A stretch of 18,377 nucleotides of DNA, from assembly GCA_964632505.1 (NCBI GenBank), contig CAZWCE010000035.1:1-18377 (forward strand), written 5' to 3'. Below, piece by piece: positions 1-6,757 of the stretch. The translations under genes were made by a program, and so were the position numbers. Under the pieces are notes generated by a model. That model saw only the letters and a program-made list of their open reading frames with translations, was not told the origin of the DNA and did not search any database. Numbering within the stretch: the stretch's first letter is position 1; every line of letters starts with the position of its first letter. The DNA comes from CAZWCE01 sp964632505 (lineage in GTDB: Bacteria > Planctomycetota > Planctomycetia > Pirellulales > Thermoguttaceae).

Positions 1-80
1 TTCCCTATCTGCCCTGTTTTTCCCGGTGTGCTGTCAAACTGAACGCACGCCCTTTCCAAGGAAGTGTTTCCCCTCGATAT

Positions 81-470
81 ATGGATGAGATCTTAAGAAA
101 AATCAATCAAGTACAGCTTGATATCAACAAAGCTCGGGAAATCGAACCTTCAAACTCCGCCGCTCAATTCTTAAACGCTGTACTGGTGTATGAAGTAGGA
201 AGGGATCCTGAATCAGCCAGCAGTATAATAATAGAAATTCTCCAAAACTTGGAAAAATGCGAAAACCAAGACTCACATCTGCCTAAAGATTTTAAGCTTC
301 AAGTAAGCATTTATCTTGCACATATGTATCTATTTGGCTTTCAGGATTCTCGGCACGGTCAAGCGATGGAAGTCATCAGAAAATGTCAAAAGGAGTATCC
401 AAAAAATGTGCGATTGCTAGAGCTTAAAGAAATCTGTAAGCACAGAGAGGAAACAGTTTTGAGTTTTTGA
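81..470 (+). CDS. TPR-like helical protein, possibly 5'-truncated by the window edge
   Basis: I cannot name a specific family. The 129-residue product is predicted helical and has two stretches that look like tetratricopeptide units: residues ~14-60 (alternating Ala/Leu helices after an E-I-E-P turn) and ~78-118 (ending in E-Y-P-K-N-V-R-L-L). TPRs usually mediate protein-protein contacts, so a scaffold role is the most one can infer. The ATG at 81 has no good ribosome binding site close by, and its frame stays open back to position 3. The true start could therefore lie outside the window and this could be the C-terminal part of a longer TPR protein. The gene is markedly AT-rich, with many AAA, GAA and ATA codons, unlike the GC-rich genes that follow. 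This suggests a different origin or recent transfer. A terminator-like hairpin follows at 527-566. Confidence 0.5.
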   Translation: MDEILRKINQVQLDINKAREIEPSNSAAQFLNAVLVYEVGRDPESASSIIIEILQNLEKCENQDSHLPKDFKLQVSIYLAHMYLFGFQDSRHGQAMEVIRKCQKEYPKNVRLLELKEICKHREETVLSF

Positions 471-526
471 AAATGGCTTATGAGGCATATATAAACCATA
501 AGTGGCCATGTGATTGCTTTATACTA

Positions 527-566
527 GTGGCCAGGAAATTCCACCTGGCCGCTTCTCCTTTTTTTT
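527..566 (+). terminator. Rho-independent terminator after the TPR-like ORF
   Basis: GTGGCCAGG (527-535) pairs with CCTGGCCGC (544-552), a stem of about 9 bp with one G-T wobble around an 8-nt loop. A pyrimidine stretch follows, ending in eight Ts at 559-566. The T run starts 6 nt after the stem, slightly late, but the element sits right after the stop codon at 470 and in the right orientation. Confidence 0.6.
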
Positions 567-1286
567 GGGCTCTTCACGGATTTTAATGGCTAGTGCCGAA
601 GTGCAATGATACGCAAATCCAATTGTCATGCGTAAAAAGCGTTCGATTCGTCCCCTGCTTCGGCCGGAGCCATCTTCGCCTCGCACCCGCACGGCCGCAG
701 GCCTCCAGGAGGCGGAGATGGTGGAGGGCGCAGCAGGGAACGCCCCCCTGCTTTGGTTGGTGAATCCGAGCCGAGCCAATCGATATCGACGACAAGGACT
801 CATAAATCAGCCACTAAAATGTCGGAAGAACCAAAATGTATAAAAAAGAGAGGCATTCGCCGGAGGCGATGTCGAGAACTCGCAAACCAAGGGCCACGAT
901 TTCTGCGAACATCGAGAATAGTCAAAAGCGTCGTCGATGCTGATACAATAGACCCAGTGAGTGGGAAAATCCTCGGTGCGGCATTCAAAACCACGGCTGT
1001 GTTGATGTGATTGGACGACGCATGCTGAGTGAACCGCGTGCGAACACCGGCTGGATCGGCTCTGCCCGCATCAACGCCTGAACAGAGTGAGGCACGACTC
1101 ACTAGGGCACGGACCTATGATGACGAAATCAACATGATGCGGTCGATGTGCTTGACCACCGCGGACCTTTCACCCATACTACTCGAATCATCATCCGTCG
1201 GTGAATTGAAGCCGGAACGGCCATTCGTTTCGTTTGGATGAAATCGCGGCCGCCGAATTTTGATTTTGGGCATGGGAGAATCCATT
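567..1286. other. Gene-poor stretch containing repeat copy A
   Basis: No convincing gene is visible in these ~720 bases. Short ORFs exist in several frames on both strands, but none has a recognisable domain or a good ribosome binding site. The stretch contains repeat copy A (694-832). An ORF reading through the end of that repeat shares its first five residues, MSEEP, with the annotated start of MutY, then diverges into Arg/Lys-rich sequence that stops near 1010. The rest (833-1286) may be decayed coding sequence, but I cannot identify a parent gene. Confidence 0.5.
694..832 (+). repeat. Inverted repeat, copy A (partner at 18236-18377)
   Basis: These 139 bases match the reverse complement of 18236-18377 with four substitutions and one 3-nt difference in a C tract (six Cs here, nine in copy B). 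The unit contains the palindrome GCCTCCAGGAGGC and the palindrome TCGATATCGA. It ends just after an ATG that opens the five codons MSEEP, which are also the first five codons of the mutY reading frame in copy B. To the left of 694 the partner runs off the window, so the full length of the repeat is unknown. Confidence 0.9.
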
Positions 1287-1682
1287 ATGGGGATCAGCAC
1301 GTCTATCTTGGAGGATCTCGGGGTGCTGGAAGTCAAGTATTCGCCTGACCCCGTCACCGGCGAAGATCTGGCCGGGCAGAGAAGACTCGTCGCGGAGGCA
1401 ATCTCCGGGAGCAACATCTACAAGATTTTGATCGATGCATCGGCGCTTGAACGCTTTCCGTCTCCCTTCACGGTGCTTGAGCACAACAAGGACGTCGTCT
1501 CGGATGAAGTTCTCCGGAAAGCGAAGTTTGCCGTCGTTTGTGCGACATTGGAAGAGAATGAGCGTTGCCTTGAACATACCGGCGTCAACCGTGGCGTCAA
1601 GCTGCGATGTTTCGTATCCAGAGAAGAGGCATTGTCTTGGCTCGGAGAACCGTCCCGCCGGTCTGATGTAGGCAACGACTGA
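1287..1682 (+). CDS. STAS/SpoIIAA-like (SEC14-like fold) domain protein
   Basis: The 131-residue protein resembles the small single-domain STAS or SpoIIAA-like proteins common in soil and aquatic bacteria. A beta strand with K-I-L-I-D-A at ~46-51 is followed by a helix, then F-A-V-V-C-A at ~81-86, and the C-terminal E-E-A-L-S-W-L helix (113-119) typical of the family. The V-N-R-G-V-K-L-R-C-F strand at 100-109 also fits. Members of the wider fold bind lipids or nucleotides or act as anti-anti-sigma factors. The phosphorylatable serine motif of true anti-anti-sigma factors is not evident, so the function here is unknown. I chose ATG 1287 because GGAGA lies 7 nt upstream. In-frame TTG 1260 and ATG 1272 are less well placed. 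It stands alone on the plus strand and faces the UbiA gene convergently. Confidence 0.7.
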   Translation: MGISTSILEDLGVLEVKYSPDPVTGEDLAGQRRLVAEAISGSNIYKILIDASALERFPSPFTVLEHNKDVVSDEVLRKAKFAVVCATLEENERCLEHTGVNRGVKLRCFVSREEALSWLGEPSRRSDVGND

Positions 1683-1834
1683 TGATCGTGACATGCCCCC
1701 ATTTGATGGTCCGGGGCTATGAGAACGTGTTGAGAAGTACCAATTTAGGCTGCGAGCGACTGCGCTTGTAAGCCGATGGTGTTGACCTGCATCGACGCAT
1801 CTTCCTGGATTCGCCTGCTTCGTTCGCGCACCCC

Positions 1835-2872
1835 CTACGACATAGGAATGATGCGTTTGAGCAGCAGCAGAGGGATCATCAAAAAGACCAATAGCATGGC
1901 CGGTTCCACTTCGCTGTAGTACATGCAGAGCCCGGCATCGAACAAGAGCAGATTCGTCAAAGCCATCACGACACTTTTTTGGATGCGCTGCGGTCTTGGA
2001 TCGATGATCCCCTGGGCGAAGACGAAGCCGGCGTACAAACACGGAATCAATAAAGCCAAAAACCACTTCAGGACGGTGAGAATCAACAAACGGGAGTTGA
2101 TGAAATCGCCGTTCAGTAGGGTCATCACTTGATAAAGCATCGGTAAGAGCAGCCCGAACATCGCTACCGTCGCGGCGAAAAAAAGGGGAGAGCGCGGATT
2201 TCTTCGGGTCTCATTTCGGGCGAACCACGTGATGCCGGTGATGTAGAGCATCATGCCCGTCGCCGCTTCCCACGGGGCGTAGGAAAGGGAATACCCCCCG
2301 AAGACATGCTTGTGATAGGCGAGCGCCGCGGCCATGCCGAGCGACATGTTCCAGAAGCGGCACATCCCCATCATCAGCGGCCCCAAAGGTGTTGTTTTCA
2401 GTGGGCCGTCGTACAAGAGAATGCTGACCGCCAGTGCCAAACCGATTCCGACGATCAGCAGCATCGCATCAAGCCCCCCACCGATCGCTTCCAGGTCGCT
2501 TCGATTGGGGCTCCAAAAGGTCGGCAGTATCGCCAATAAGCACGTCGCCGACAAGGCGACGATCATGGCGCCCCATCCTGCTCGAGCAGCCGCGGAAGGA
2601 GAAATCCGTCTCGAAGGAAGGGGGCGGTTGGGACGTTCCTCTTGATCCTTTTGAAGATCGAACCAATCATTCAGCACCGTCCCCGATGCATAGAACGCCA
2701 GTCCTGCCAGCAACATCAAGAAGCCTTGCCATTGCCGGAACCGGGAACCGGGGCCGAGGGCGAGAACGGGACCGAGCGTGATCCAGTAACCGGTCAGCAG
2801 ATCGGCGGCGACGGTCAACAGATTGGGGGCCCGCAGAAGCTGAAGCCAAGAGAGGATTCGGGAGGAAAGCAT
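1835..2872 (-). CDS. UbiA-family prenyltransferase
   Basis: This is an integral-membrane enzyme of the UbiA superfamily, which transfers an isoprenyl chain from its diphosphate to an acceptor. The product has about 345 residues and eight or nine hydrophobic segments. The first Asp-rich motif is N68-D69-W-F-D72-L-Q-K-D76, followed by E-E-R-P-N-R-P-L-P. The second conserved region is Y154-D-G-P-L-K159, with the C-R-F-W-N-M-S-L-G stretch at 171-179. That last stretch recalls EboC-like and other non-ubiquinone members, so the acceptor cannot be assigned. I chose ATG 2872 because AGGAG lies 9 nt upstream and the hydrophobic N-terminus begins there. An ATG at 2926 would add 18 residues without a ribosome binding site. 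It lies 155 bp downstream of the DgkA-family gene on the same strand, possibly in one transcript. Confidence 0.85.
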   Translation of the reverse strand: MLSSRILSWLQLLRAPNLLTVAADLLTGYWITLGPVLALGPGSRFRQWQGFLMLLAGLAFYASGTVLNDWFDLQKDQEERPNRPLPSRRISPSAAARAGWGAMIVALSATCLLAILPTFWSPNRSDLEAIGGGLDAMLLIVGIGLALAVSILLYDGPLKTTPLGPLMMGMCRFWNMSLGMAAALAYHKHVFGGYSLSYAPWEAATGMMLYITGITWFARNETRRNPRSPLFFAATVAMFGLLLPMLYQVMTLLNGDFINSRLLILTVLKWFLALLIPCLYAGFVFAQGIIDPRPQRIQKSVVMALTNLLLFDAGLCMYYSEVEPAMLLVFLMIPLLLLKRIIPMS

Positions 2873-3027
2873 GAGAAGAGGCTCCTGCGCGACCGTGGTC
2901 GGCGGAAAACGAATCGGGTGCGGCATCAGGGTGGACGGGAGCGACGTGGTGCATGGTCGGACGACTCTCCCACTGGAAAATACCTTACGTCACTTCATCG
3001 CCGGAATCAAGGAGGTAAAGGGATCAC

Positions 3028-3420
3028 TCAGAAGAAACGGCGCAGGATGGCCTCGAGAAAAATCATGCCTCCGACCATCGCCGCCCCAACCGAGACGGTC
3101 AGGACCGCACCGCTGGCGATGTCGAGCGCGCGACGGATGAACCGGTTGTAATCGTGCGTGATCGCTCGTGCAAGTGTTTCCAGCGCGGTGTTGAACATTT
3201 CGGCGGTGAAGACCGCCGTGATGCAAAGCAGAATCAAGCACCAGCGGGTCAAATCGAACCGGAACAACGCTGCCAGAATCACGACCACCAGAGCGAAAAG
3301 GGTGTGGACCCGGTAACTGCTTTGTTGGCGAATCGATTGACGCCATCCTCGAAAGGCATCGCGAAATTTGCGCCCCCACGTCCTTTTGGCGTGCAGAAAT
3401 CGTTGAGCTTTTTTTCTCAT
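3028..3420 (-). CDS. dgkA: Diacylglycerol/undecaprenol kinase family (DgkA-like)
   Basis: This is a small membrane kinase of the DgkA family, which phosphorylates diacylglycerol or, in many bacteria, undecaprenol for cell-wall lipid carrier recycling. The 130 residues match the family length. A basic N-terminus (1-30) precedes three hydrophobic segments (~40-53, 58-78 and 104-123). The signature E74-M-F-N77-T-A-L-E81 is intact, as is D100-I-A-S-G-A-V in the third conserved block. In the block before the first membrane helix, where many relatives have Glu four residues before R-I-H, this protein has Gln33 (Q-S-S-Y-R-V-H). The neighbouring UbiA enzyme supports a polyprenyl-lipid theme, but the substrate cannot be decided from sequence. 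The start at ATG 3420 has only a weak AAGG upstream. Confidence 0.85.
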   Translation of the reverse strand: MRKKAQRFLHAKRTWGRKFRDAFRGWRQSIRQQSSYRVHTLFALVVVILAALFRFDLTRWCLILLCITAVFTAEMFNTALETLARAITHDYNRFIRRALDIASGAVLTVSVGAAMVGGMIFLEAILRRFF

Positions 3421-3497
3421 GTCACCATGCCTTACCGGAATGTCGGTTGTGGGTTGCTGAAAATCCTTCCAGATATCGTTATGACTCGGAGCAGCTT

Positions 3498-3617
3498 ATG
3501 GTGAACCATTACGACCCGGAGTTTTACGGCCGGGCGGGCTTCTCAGCGATTCCAACGATTCACCATTTTGTGACCGAGGTAGGATCGACCGTTCTTATGT
3601 CGATGAACCGCTTCTGA
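3498..3617 (+). CDS. Candidate 39-residue small ORF
   Basis: ATG 3498 opens a 39-codon frame preceded by GGAG with a 6-nt spacer, a credible ribosome binding site. Codons are mostly G/C-ending at third positions, as in neighbouring genes. The peptide starts M-V-N-H-Y-D-P-E-F-Y and ends N-R-F. It has no signal peptide, membrane helix or known motif. It lies in the gap between the divergently oriented start of the DgkA gene and the end of the kinase gene. It could be a genuine small protein, a remnant of a larger gene, or chance. Confidence 0.25.
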   Translation: MVNHYDPEFYGRAGFSAIPTIHHFVTEVGSTVLMSMNRF

Positions 3618-3695
3618 ACCGCCATGCAGCCAAAACCGTGGGGTTGTCGGGAAAAGGGAAACGCATTTGCTAAGCGAGAATCCATAACAGAAGGG

Positions 3696-4751
3696 TCAAG
3701 GTGACTTGGAATGTACTCCGACCGCGGTTGGTTGGAAATGGGGGGGGCGAAGTGAGGGGCCTCCCTCTCCGAAGTTTTCGATTTCGAGCTCGTACCATCG
3801 GCGCAGCAAAGTTCTGTGGGTGTCGACCCGGTGAGAAACCGAAGCATGGGTCATCCAAGCGATCAAATCGGCGATCTTCTTTGGAATCTGTGGCGGAAGC
3901 ATCGCGTGGATCTGCTCCGGTGTGACGGGGTGGCATAATAGATCATCGAGACGATTCACGATTCTCGGCGGCATTCCGGCCAGCAATTCGAATAGGACGA
4001 TTCCCAAACTGTAAAGATCGCTTCTGGAATCGGGGATCCAGTGCGAATCGCCCTTTTCGGGAGCCATGTAATTGAGAGTTCCGAGGGGAACCCGGTCCCA
4101 GGAAGACGACGATTCGGGGGCTTCGACGAAGCGTTGGGCAAACCCAAGGTCGATGAGTGTCACATGTCCACGCGGAGAAAGGAAGAGATTTTCCGGTTTG
4201 ATGTCGTTATGGAGCCATTTCGCTTCATGCAACGCCTCCAGTGCTTCCGTCGCCTGTCGGGCGATCCAAAGCACCTCGGAAAGCGAGAAATCCTTTCCCT
4301 CCTCTAGTAATTCCCGAAGAGTTCGTCCTTCGAGCCACGGCATGACAAGAAACGGTGATTCACGAAAAAAACCCGCATCGAGGACCGGAACGATATGGGG
4401 ATGGGAAACCGATTTGCCGATTTCTCGTTCCCGTTGGAAAATCTGCTGACCCAGGCGACGGTTATGCCAGTGGGGATGCAGGATTTTGATCGCGTAATGG
4501 GCCGGAAAGTCGTTGCCTCTTCCCTTCGGGCGCGCTCGATGAACCACCGAGAAATTTCCGGCGATTCCTTTCCCGACGCCTTCCCAGCGCGGGAATTCTT
4601 TCGGGAAAGGGACCGGGGGCAAGGCCGTTTTCGGTAATCGCTTCAAAAGGACCGGGCCCGATGTCGGATGGGAAGGAGGGGATTCTTCGCCGATCAGTCC
4701 GGTCGGAGAATCGAGCGGCAGTCGAGATGCGTGAAGGATCGATGCATTCAT
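3696..4751 (-). CDS. Soluble Hanks-type Ser/Thr protein kinase with HND and DLG motifs
   Basis: This is a eukaryotic-like protein kinase that transfers phosphate from ATP to Ser/Thr residues. In the 351-residue product the glycine-rich loop is at ~57-73 and the ATP lysine is K89 in Y-A-I-K-I. The helix-C glutamate is E108 or E110. The catalytic loop is H181-N-D183-I-K-P-E-N188, the metal motif is D201-L-G203 in place of DFG, the APE motif is A230-P-E232, and S-D245-L-Y-S-L-G follows. HND replaces the usual HRD, so the arginine that contacts an activation-loop phosphate is absent. There is no transmembrane segment, and the protein ends soon after the kinase fold, so it is probably cytosolic. 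ATG 4751 has AAGG 7 nt upstream. GTG 4799 is an in-frame alternative without a good site. A run of eight C (coding strand) lies at residues ~335-337. Confidence 0.88.
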   Translation of the reverse strand: MNASILHASRLPLDSPTGLIGEESPPSHPTSGPVLLKRLPKTALPPVPFPKEFPRWEGVGKGIAGNFSVVHRARPKGRGNDFPAHYAIKILHPHWHNRRLGQQIFQREREIGKSVSHPHIVPVLDAGFFRESPFLVMPWLEGRTLRELLEEGKDFSLSEVLWIARQATEALEALHEAKWLHNDIKPENLFLSPRGHVTLIDLGFAQRFVEAPESSSSWDRVPLGTLNYMAPEKGDSHWIPDSRSDLYSLGIVLFELLAGMPPRIVNRLDDLLCHPVTPEQIHAMLPPQIPKKIADLIAWMTHASVSHRVDTHRTLLRRWYELEIENFGEGGPSLRPPHFQPTAVGVHSKSP

Positions 4752-5410
4752 GTTCGTGCCTTCGAAGGCTTTTTTCGACGTAGGTAATGGCAACGGCACC
4801 AGGCGGCATCTTTTTTTTCATGCAACCGTTTGACGATGCTGCATCAAGAAGGAGGAAAAGTGGAGGTGACTTGTTCTGGTGCAAATTGCCGTAGAAGAAC
4901 CGGAAGAGTATCTAAAGCGAAAAGCGAGGGTCGGGCCTTTCTCCATGCCGTTTCCGGGGCAGATCATGATCATGGGGGATGGGCGCAGAGACCGGTATCG
5001 AACTCTATGGGAATAATCGGCAAAATCCACCGAATCGTTAAATTTTTACATGAAGGTTTTTTCTGCCAACTTCCTCCACCAACGTCGAGAGGGGGAAAAG
5101 AAGCCGTTCCTTAGGATGGGGGGCAAGAAAAAATTCTGAATCATTTTTTTGGCCTCCATTTTGCAACACGGTATGCAGTATCTGGAACGCGATTTAAGAT
5201 TTCCTCGTGAGCGACCTTTGAATTTGCGAAGCCGCTCGATAGATTAGCCATAAGAGGAAGATTCCTCGGGCGCCTGGAGAGGGGTTGAAGAACATTTCGT
5301 TCCAGTTAGAATATAAAAGATATTGTCATCAGGAATCTTCGGCCATGTCTATCTCTTTCTGGCATCAGGCTGCAATGAACTTGAAAGAACACTCAACAAC
5401 GGGGGCCAAC
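4752..5410. other. Divergent intergenic region between kinase and lipoprotein
   Basis: No persuasive gene is seen. One open frame on the plus strand (~4830-5114) lacks domain features and a ribosome binding site. The palindrome GATCATGATC occurs at 4962-4971. A possible sigma-70-type promoter for the downstream lipoprotein reads TTGAAG (5285-5290), a 16-nt spacer, then TAGAAT (5307-5312). The assignment is weak. Confidence 0.4.
5285..5312 (+). promoter_or_regulatory. Possible -35/-10 promoter for the small lipoprotein
   Basis: TTGAAG at 5285-5290 and TAGAAT at 5307-5312 are separated by 16 nt and resemble a sigma-70 promoter. The surrounding bases are AT-rich. The start codon at 5411 would leave a leader of about 90 nt. 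Confidence 0.3.
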
Positions 5411-5596
5411 ATGGTGAAACGTTCTTTGATTGGTATTTGCTGTATTGCGTTGATCAGTTTTGCATCCGTCGGCTGCAAGCCGCCGGTTGAAAGTGGACGC
5501 TCCGGCTCCACCGCAGGCGGCGCGACTTGTGCCGGCGCGACTTGCCCGAGCACCACGGGCTCCGTCGCTTCGGCTGCCTGCTGCGACGCCAAGTGA
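5411..5596 (+). CDS. Small Cys-rich putative lipoprotein
   Basis: The product has 61 residues. Its N-terminus is M-V-K-R followed by a hydrophobic stretch (residues ~5-17) and S-V-G-C, a loose lipobox with Cys19 as the likely acylated residue. The mature part is about 43 residues, rich in Gly, Ala, Ser and Thr. It carries a repeated G-A-T-C spacing and a C-C pair near the end, five cysteines beyond the putative lipobox Cys being unusual for so short a protein. The function is unknown. ATG 5411 was chosen over upstream in-frame starts because the signal sequence begins there; only a G-run precedes it as a possible ribosome binding site. A strong terminator follows at 5696-5731, so the gene is probably monocistronic. 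Confidence 0.6.
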   Translation: MVKRSLIGICCIALISFASVGCKPPVESGRSGSTAGGATCAGATCPSTTGSVASAACCDAK

Positions 5597-5695
5597 TCTC
5601 AGCATGATCCTGCGCCGTCTCCGCTCCGGTCTTTCACGTGCTGATGGCGTAGAAAGATCATAGTCGAAAACGATGCAATGAGCGTCGAATGAATG

Positions 5696-5731
5696 AACGC
5701 TTGCCCCTCGAATGAAGGGCAAGCGTTTTTT
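5696..5731 (+). terminator. Rho-independent terminator
   Basis: AACGCTTGCCC (5696-5706) and GGGCAAGCGTT (5717-5727) form a perfect 11-bp stem around a 10-nt loop. The stem runs directly into six Ts ending at 5731. It lies about 100 bp after the stop codon of the small lipoprotein on the same strand. Confidence 0.92.
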
Positions 5732-5850
5732 CTTTGCGACGATCTGATCGATGCCGGCCATCCTCTCCTTCTTTCGAACGATCGTTTTGGAGAAAACGGC
5801 CTGGTCACGATATCTTTAAGGGCCGCGATAAGTCCTTTTCTTGAAAGTGC

Positions 5851-6099
5851 TTATGGATTCGGGCCCGGCAGGACATGCTGCGTCATCGGTTGTCCGCCGC
5901 AAGGGTCGCATCCCTGGGGAATGCAGCAAGGGTCGCAGGCCGCGTCTTGTGGAATCGTCATCATCACGGGGGGATCGGGCTTTTTCGTCCAGGGTGTCAG
6001 GGGCGAGCCTTGGTTGCACCAATTCCTGAGCGTACCGCATCCGCTGGCCCCGATCACCAAAAAGGAGGTCAGTGCGGTGAGAATAAGGAACTTTTTCAT
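5851..6099 (-). CDS. Small Cys/Pro-rich lipoprotein
   Basis: The product has 82 residues. An M-K-K start is followed by a hydrophobic signal segment (~4-17) and G-A-S-G-C, a lipobox-like site with the Cys at ~20. The mature chain is Pro-rich and contains C-D-P-C-C-I-P-Q-G-C-D-P-C-G-G, a dense cysteine cluster. I do not recognise a family; small Cys-rich envelope proteins of this kind are frequent in planctomycetes. There are three consecutive ATG codons (6105, 6102, 6099). AAGGAGT at 6107-6113 is best spaced from ATG 6099 (8 nt for AAGGAG), which I chose. It is one of two Cys-rich lipoproteins within 700 bp, on opposite strands with tail-to-tail ends, separated by the terminator at 5696-5731. 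A G7-A-G8 tract (plus-strand reading) lies just upstream of its ribosome binding site. Confidence 0.7.
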   Translation of the reverse strand: MKKFLILTALTSFLVIGASGCGTLRNWCNQGSPLTPWTKKPDPPVMMTIPQDAACDPCCIPQGCDPCGGQPMTQHVLPGPNP

Positions 6100-6757
6100 C
6101 ATCATTACTCCTTGGAATGTCGTCGGTTCCTCTGGGGGGGAGGGGGGGGCGTACATGTTTTCGGCGAAAGTATGTCCGACCGCCGGGCTTCTGCAAGTCG
6201 ATCCCGCTTTCGTGCCCGTCGAACGGCTCCAATTCCTTCCGGCTTGGTTCGATGCGTTGATGAAATCATAAAAATCTACAACACTTTTTCGGGTTTGCAA
6301 ATGAAATGATGCTTTTTTTCAACAATTGAACCCCTCGATTCAGGAAGACGTTCCTTTTTTTCATCAACAGTGGAATAAACGGCTTCGTGATTTGGGATTT
6401 CTGAAAAAAGATGAAAGTTTTTGCAAAGAGCGAAATCATAACGAATACTTCTGCAGAGTTACCTCTGAAGGTACAAGTTCAGGGGGGGGCGAAGGATTTG
6501 CGAATATCCAGAGACGCATGAGTGATGCACCGAGGGCGCGCATCGGAAGCACGATCGTTCGAGAGAAAACCTAGGAAGGAACGGCCACGACTCATGCGAA
6601 AATGAATCGCTGATCTCATCGGGAAGGGGACGGAGAATCAACCGACATTCCCCCCCTTTTTGCATAGTAAGGATCGTGTCTTTGCAACAAGAGGAAATGG
6701 ATTTTTCTCATGGGCAAGGAGCTTTCCTTCGTGTTGCTTCATCAGGAGTTGGTAACG
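6100..6757. other. Divergent intergenic region with long G tracts
   Basis: No credible gene is visible. The stretch holds the ribosome binding site of the minus-strand lipoprotein (6107-6113), a G7-A-G8 tract at 6134-6149, an eight-G run at 6482-6489, and an AT-rich segment at about 6260-6450 that may hold promoters. A weak 5-bp hairpin AGGAA/TTCCT followed by Ts occurs at 6342-6361. A TTG-started frame from 6326 (82 codons) has no recognisable features. Confidence 0.4.

Noticed and set aside
519..803. Minus-strand ORFs over repeat copy A
   Set aside because: Arg/Ser/Pro-rich translation from GC-rich repeat DNA, without ribosome binding site or domain.
1191..2066. Long minus-strand ORF (291 codons) across the STAS gene and UbiA end
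   Set aside because: It lies antisense to the STAS gene and overlaps the UbiA coding region on the same strand in another frame; it has no domain pattern.
6342..6361. Hairpin AGGAA/TTCCT with T run as a terminator
   Set aside because: Only a 5-bp stem, and no plus-strand gene ends upstream of it nearby.
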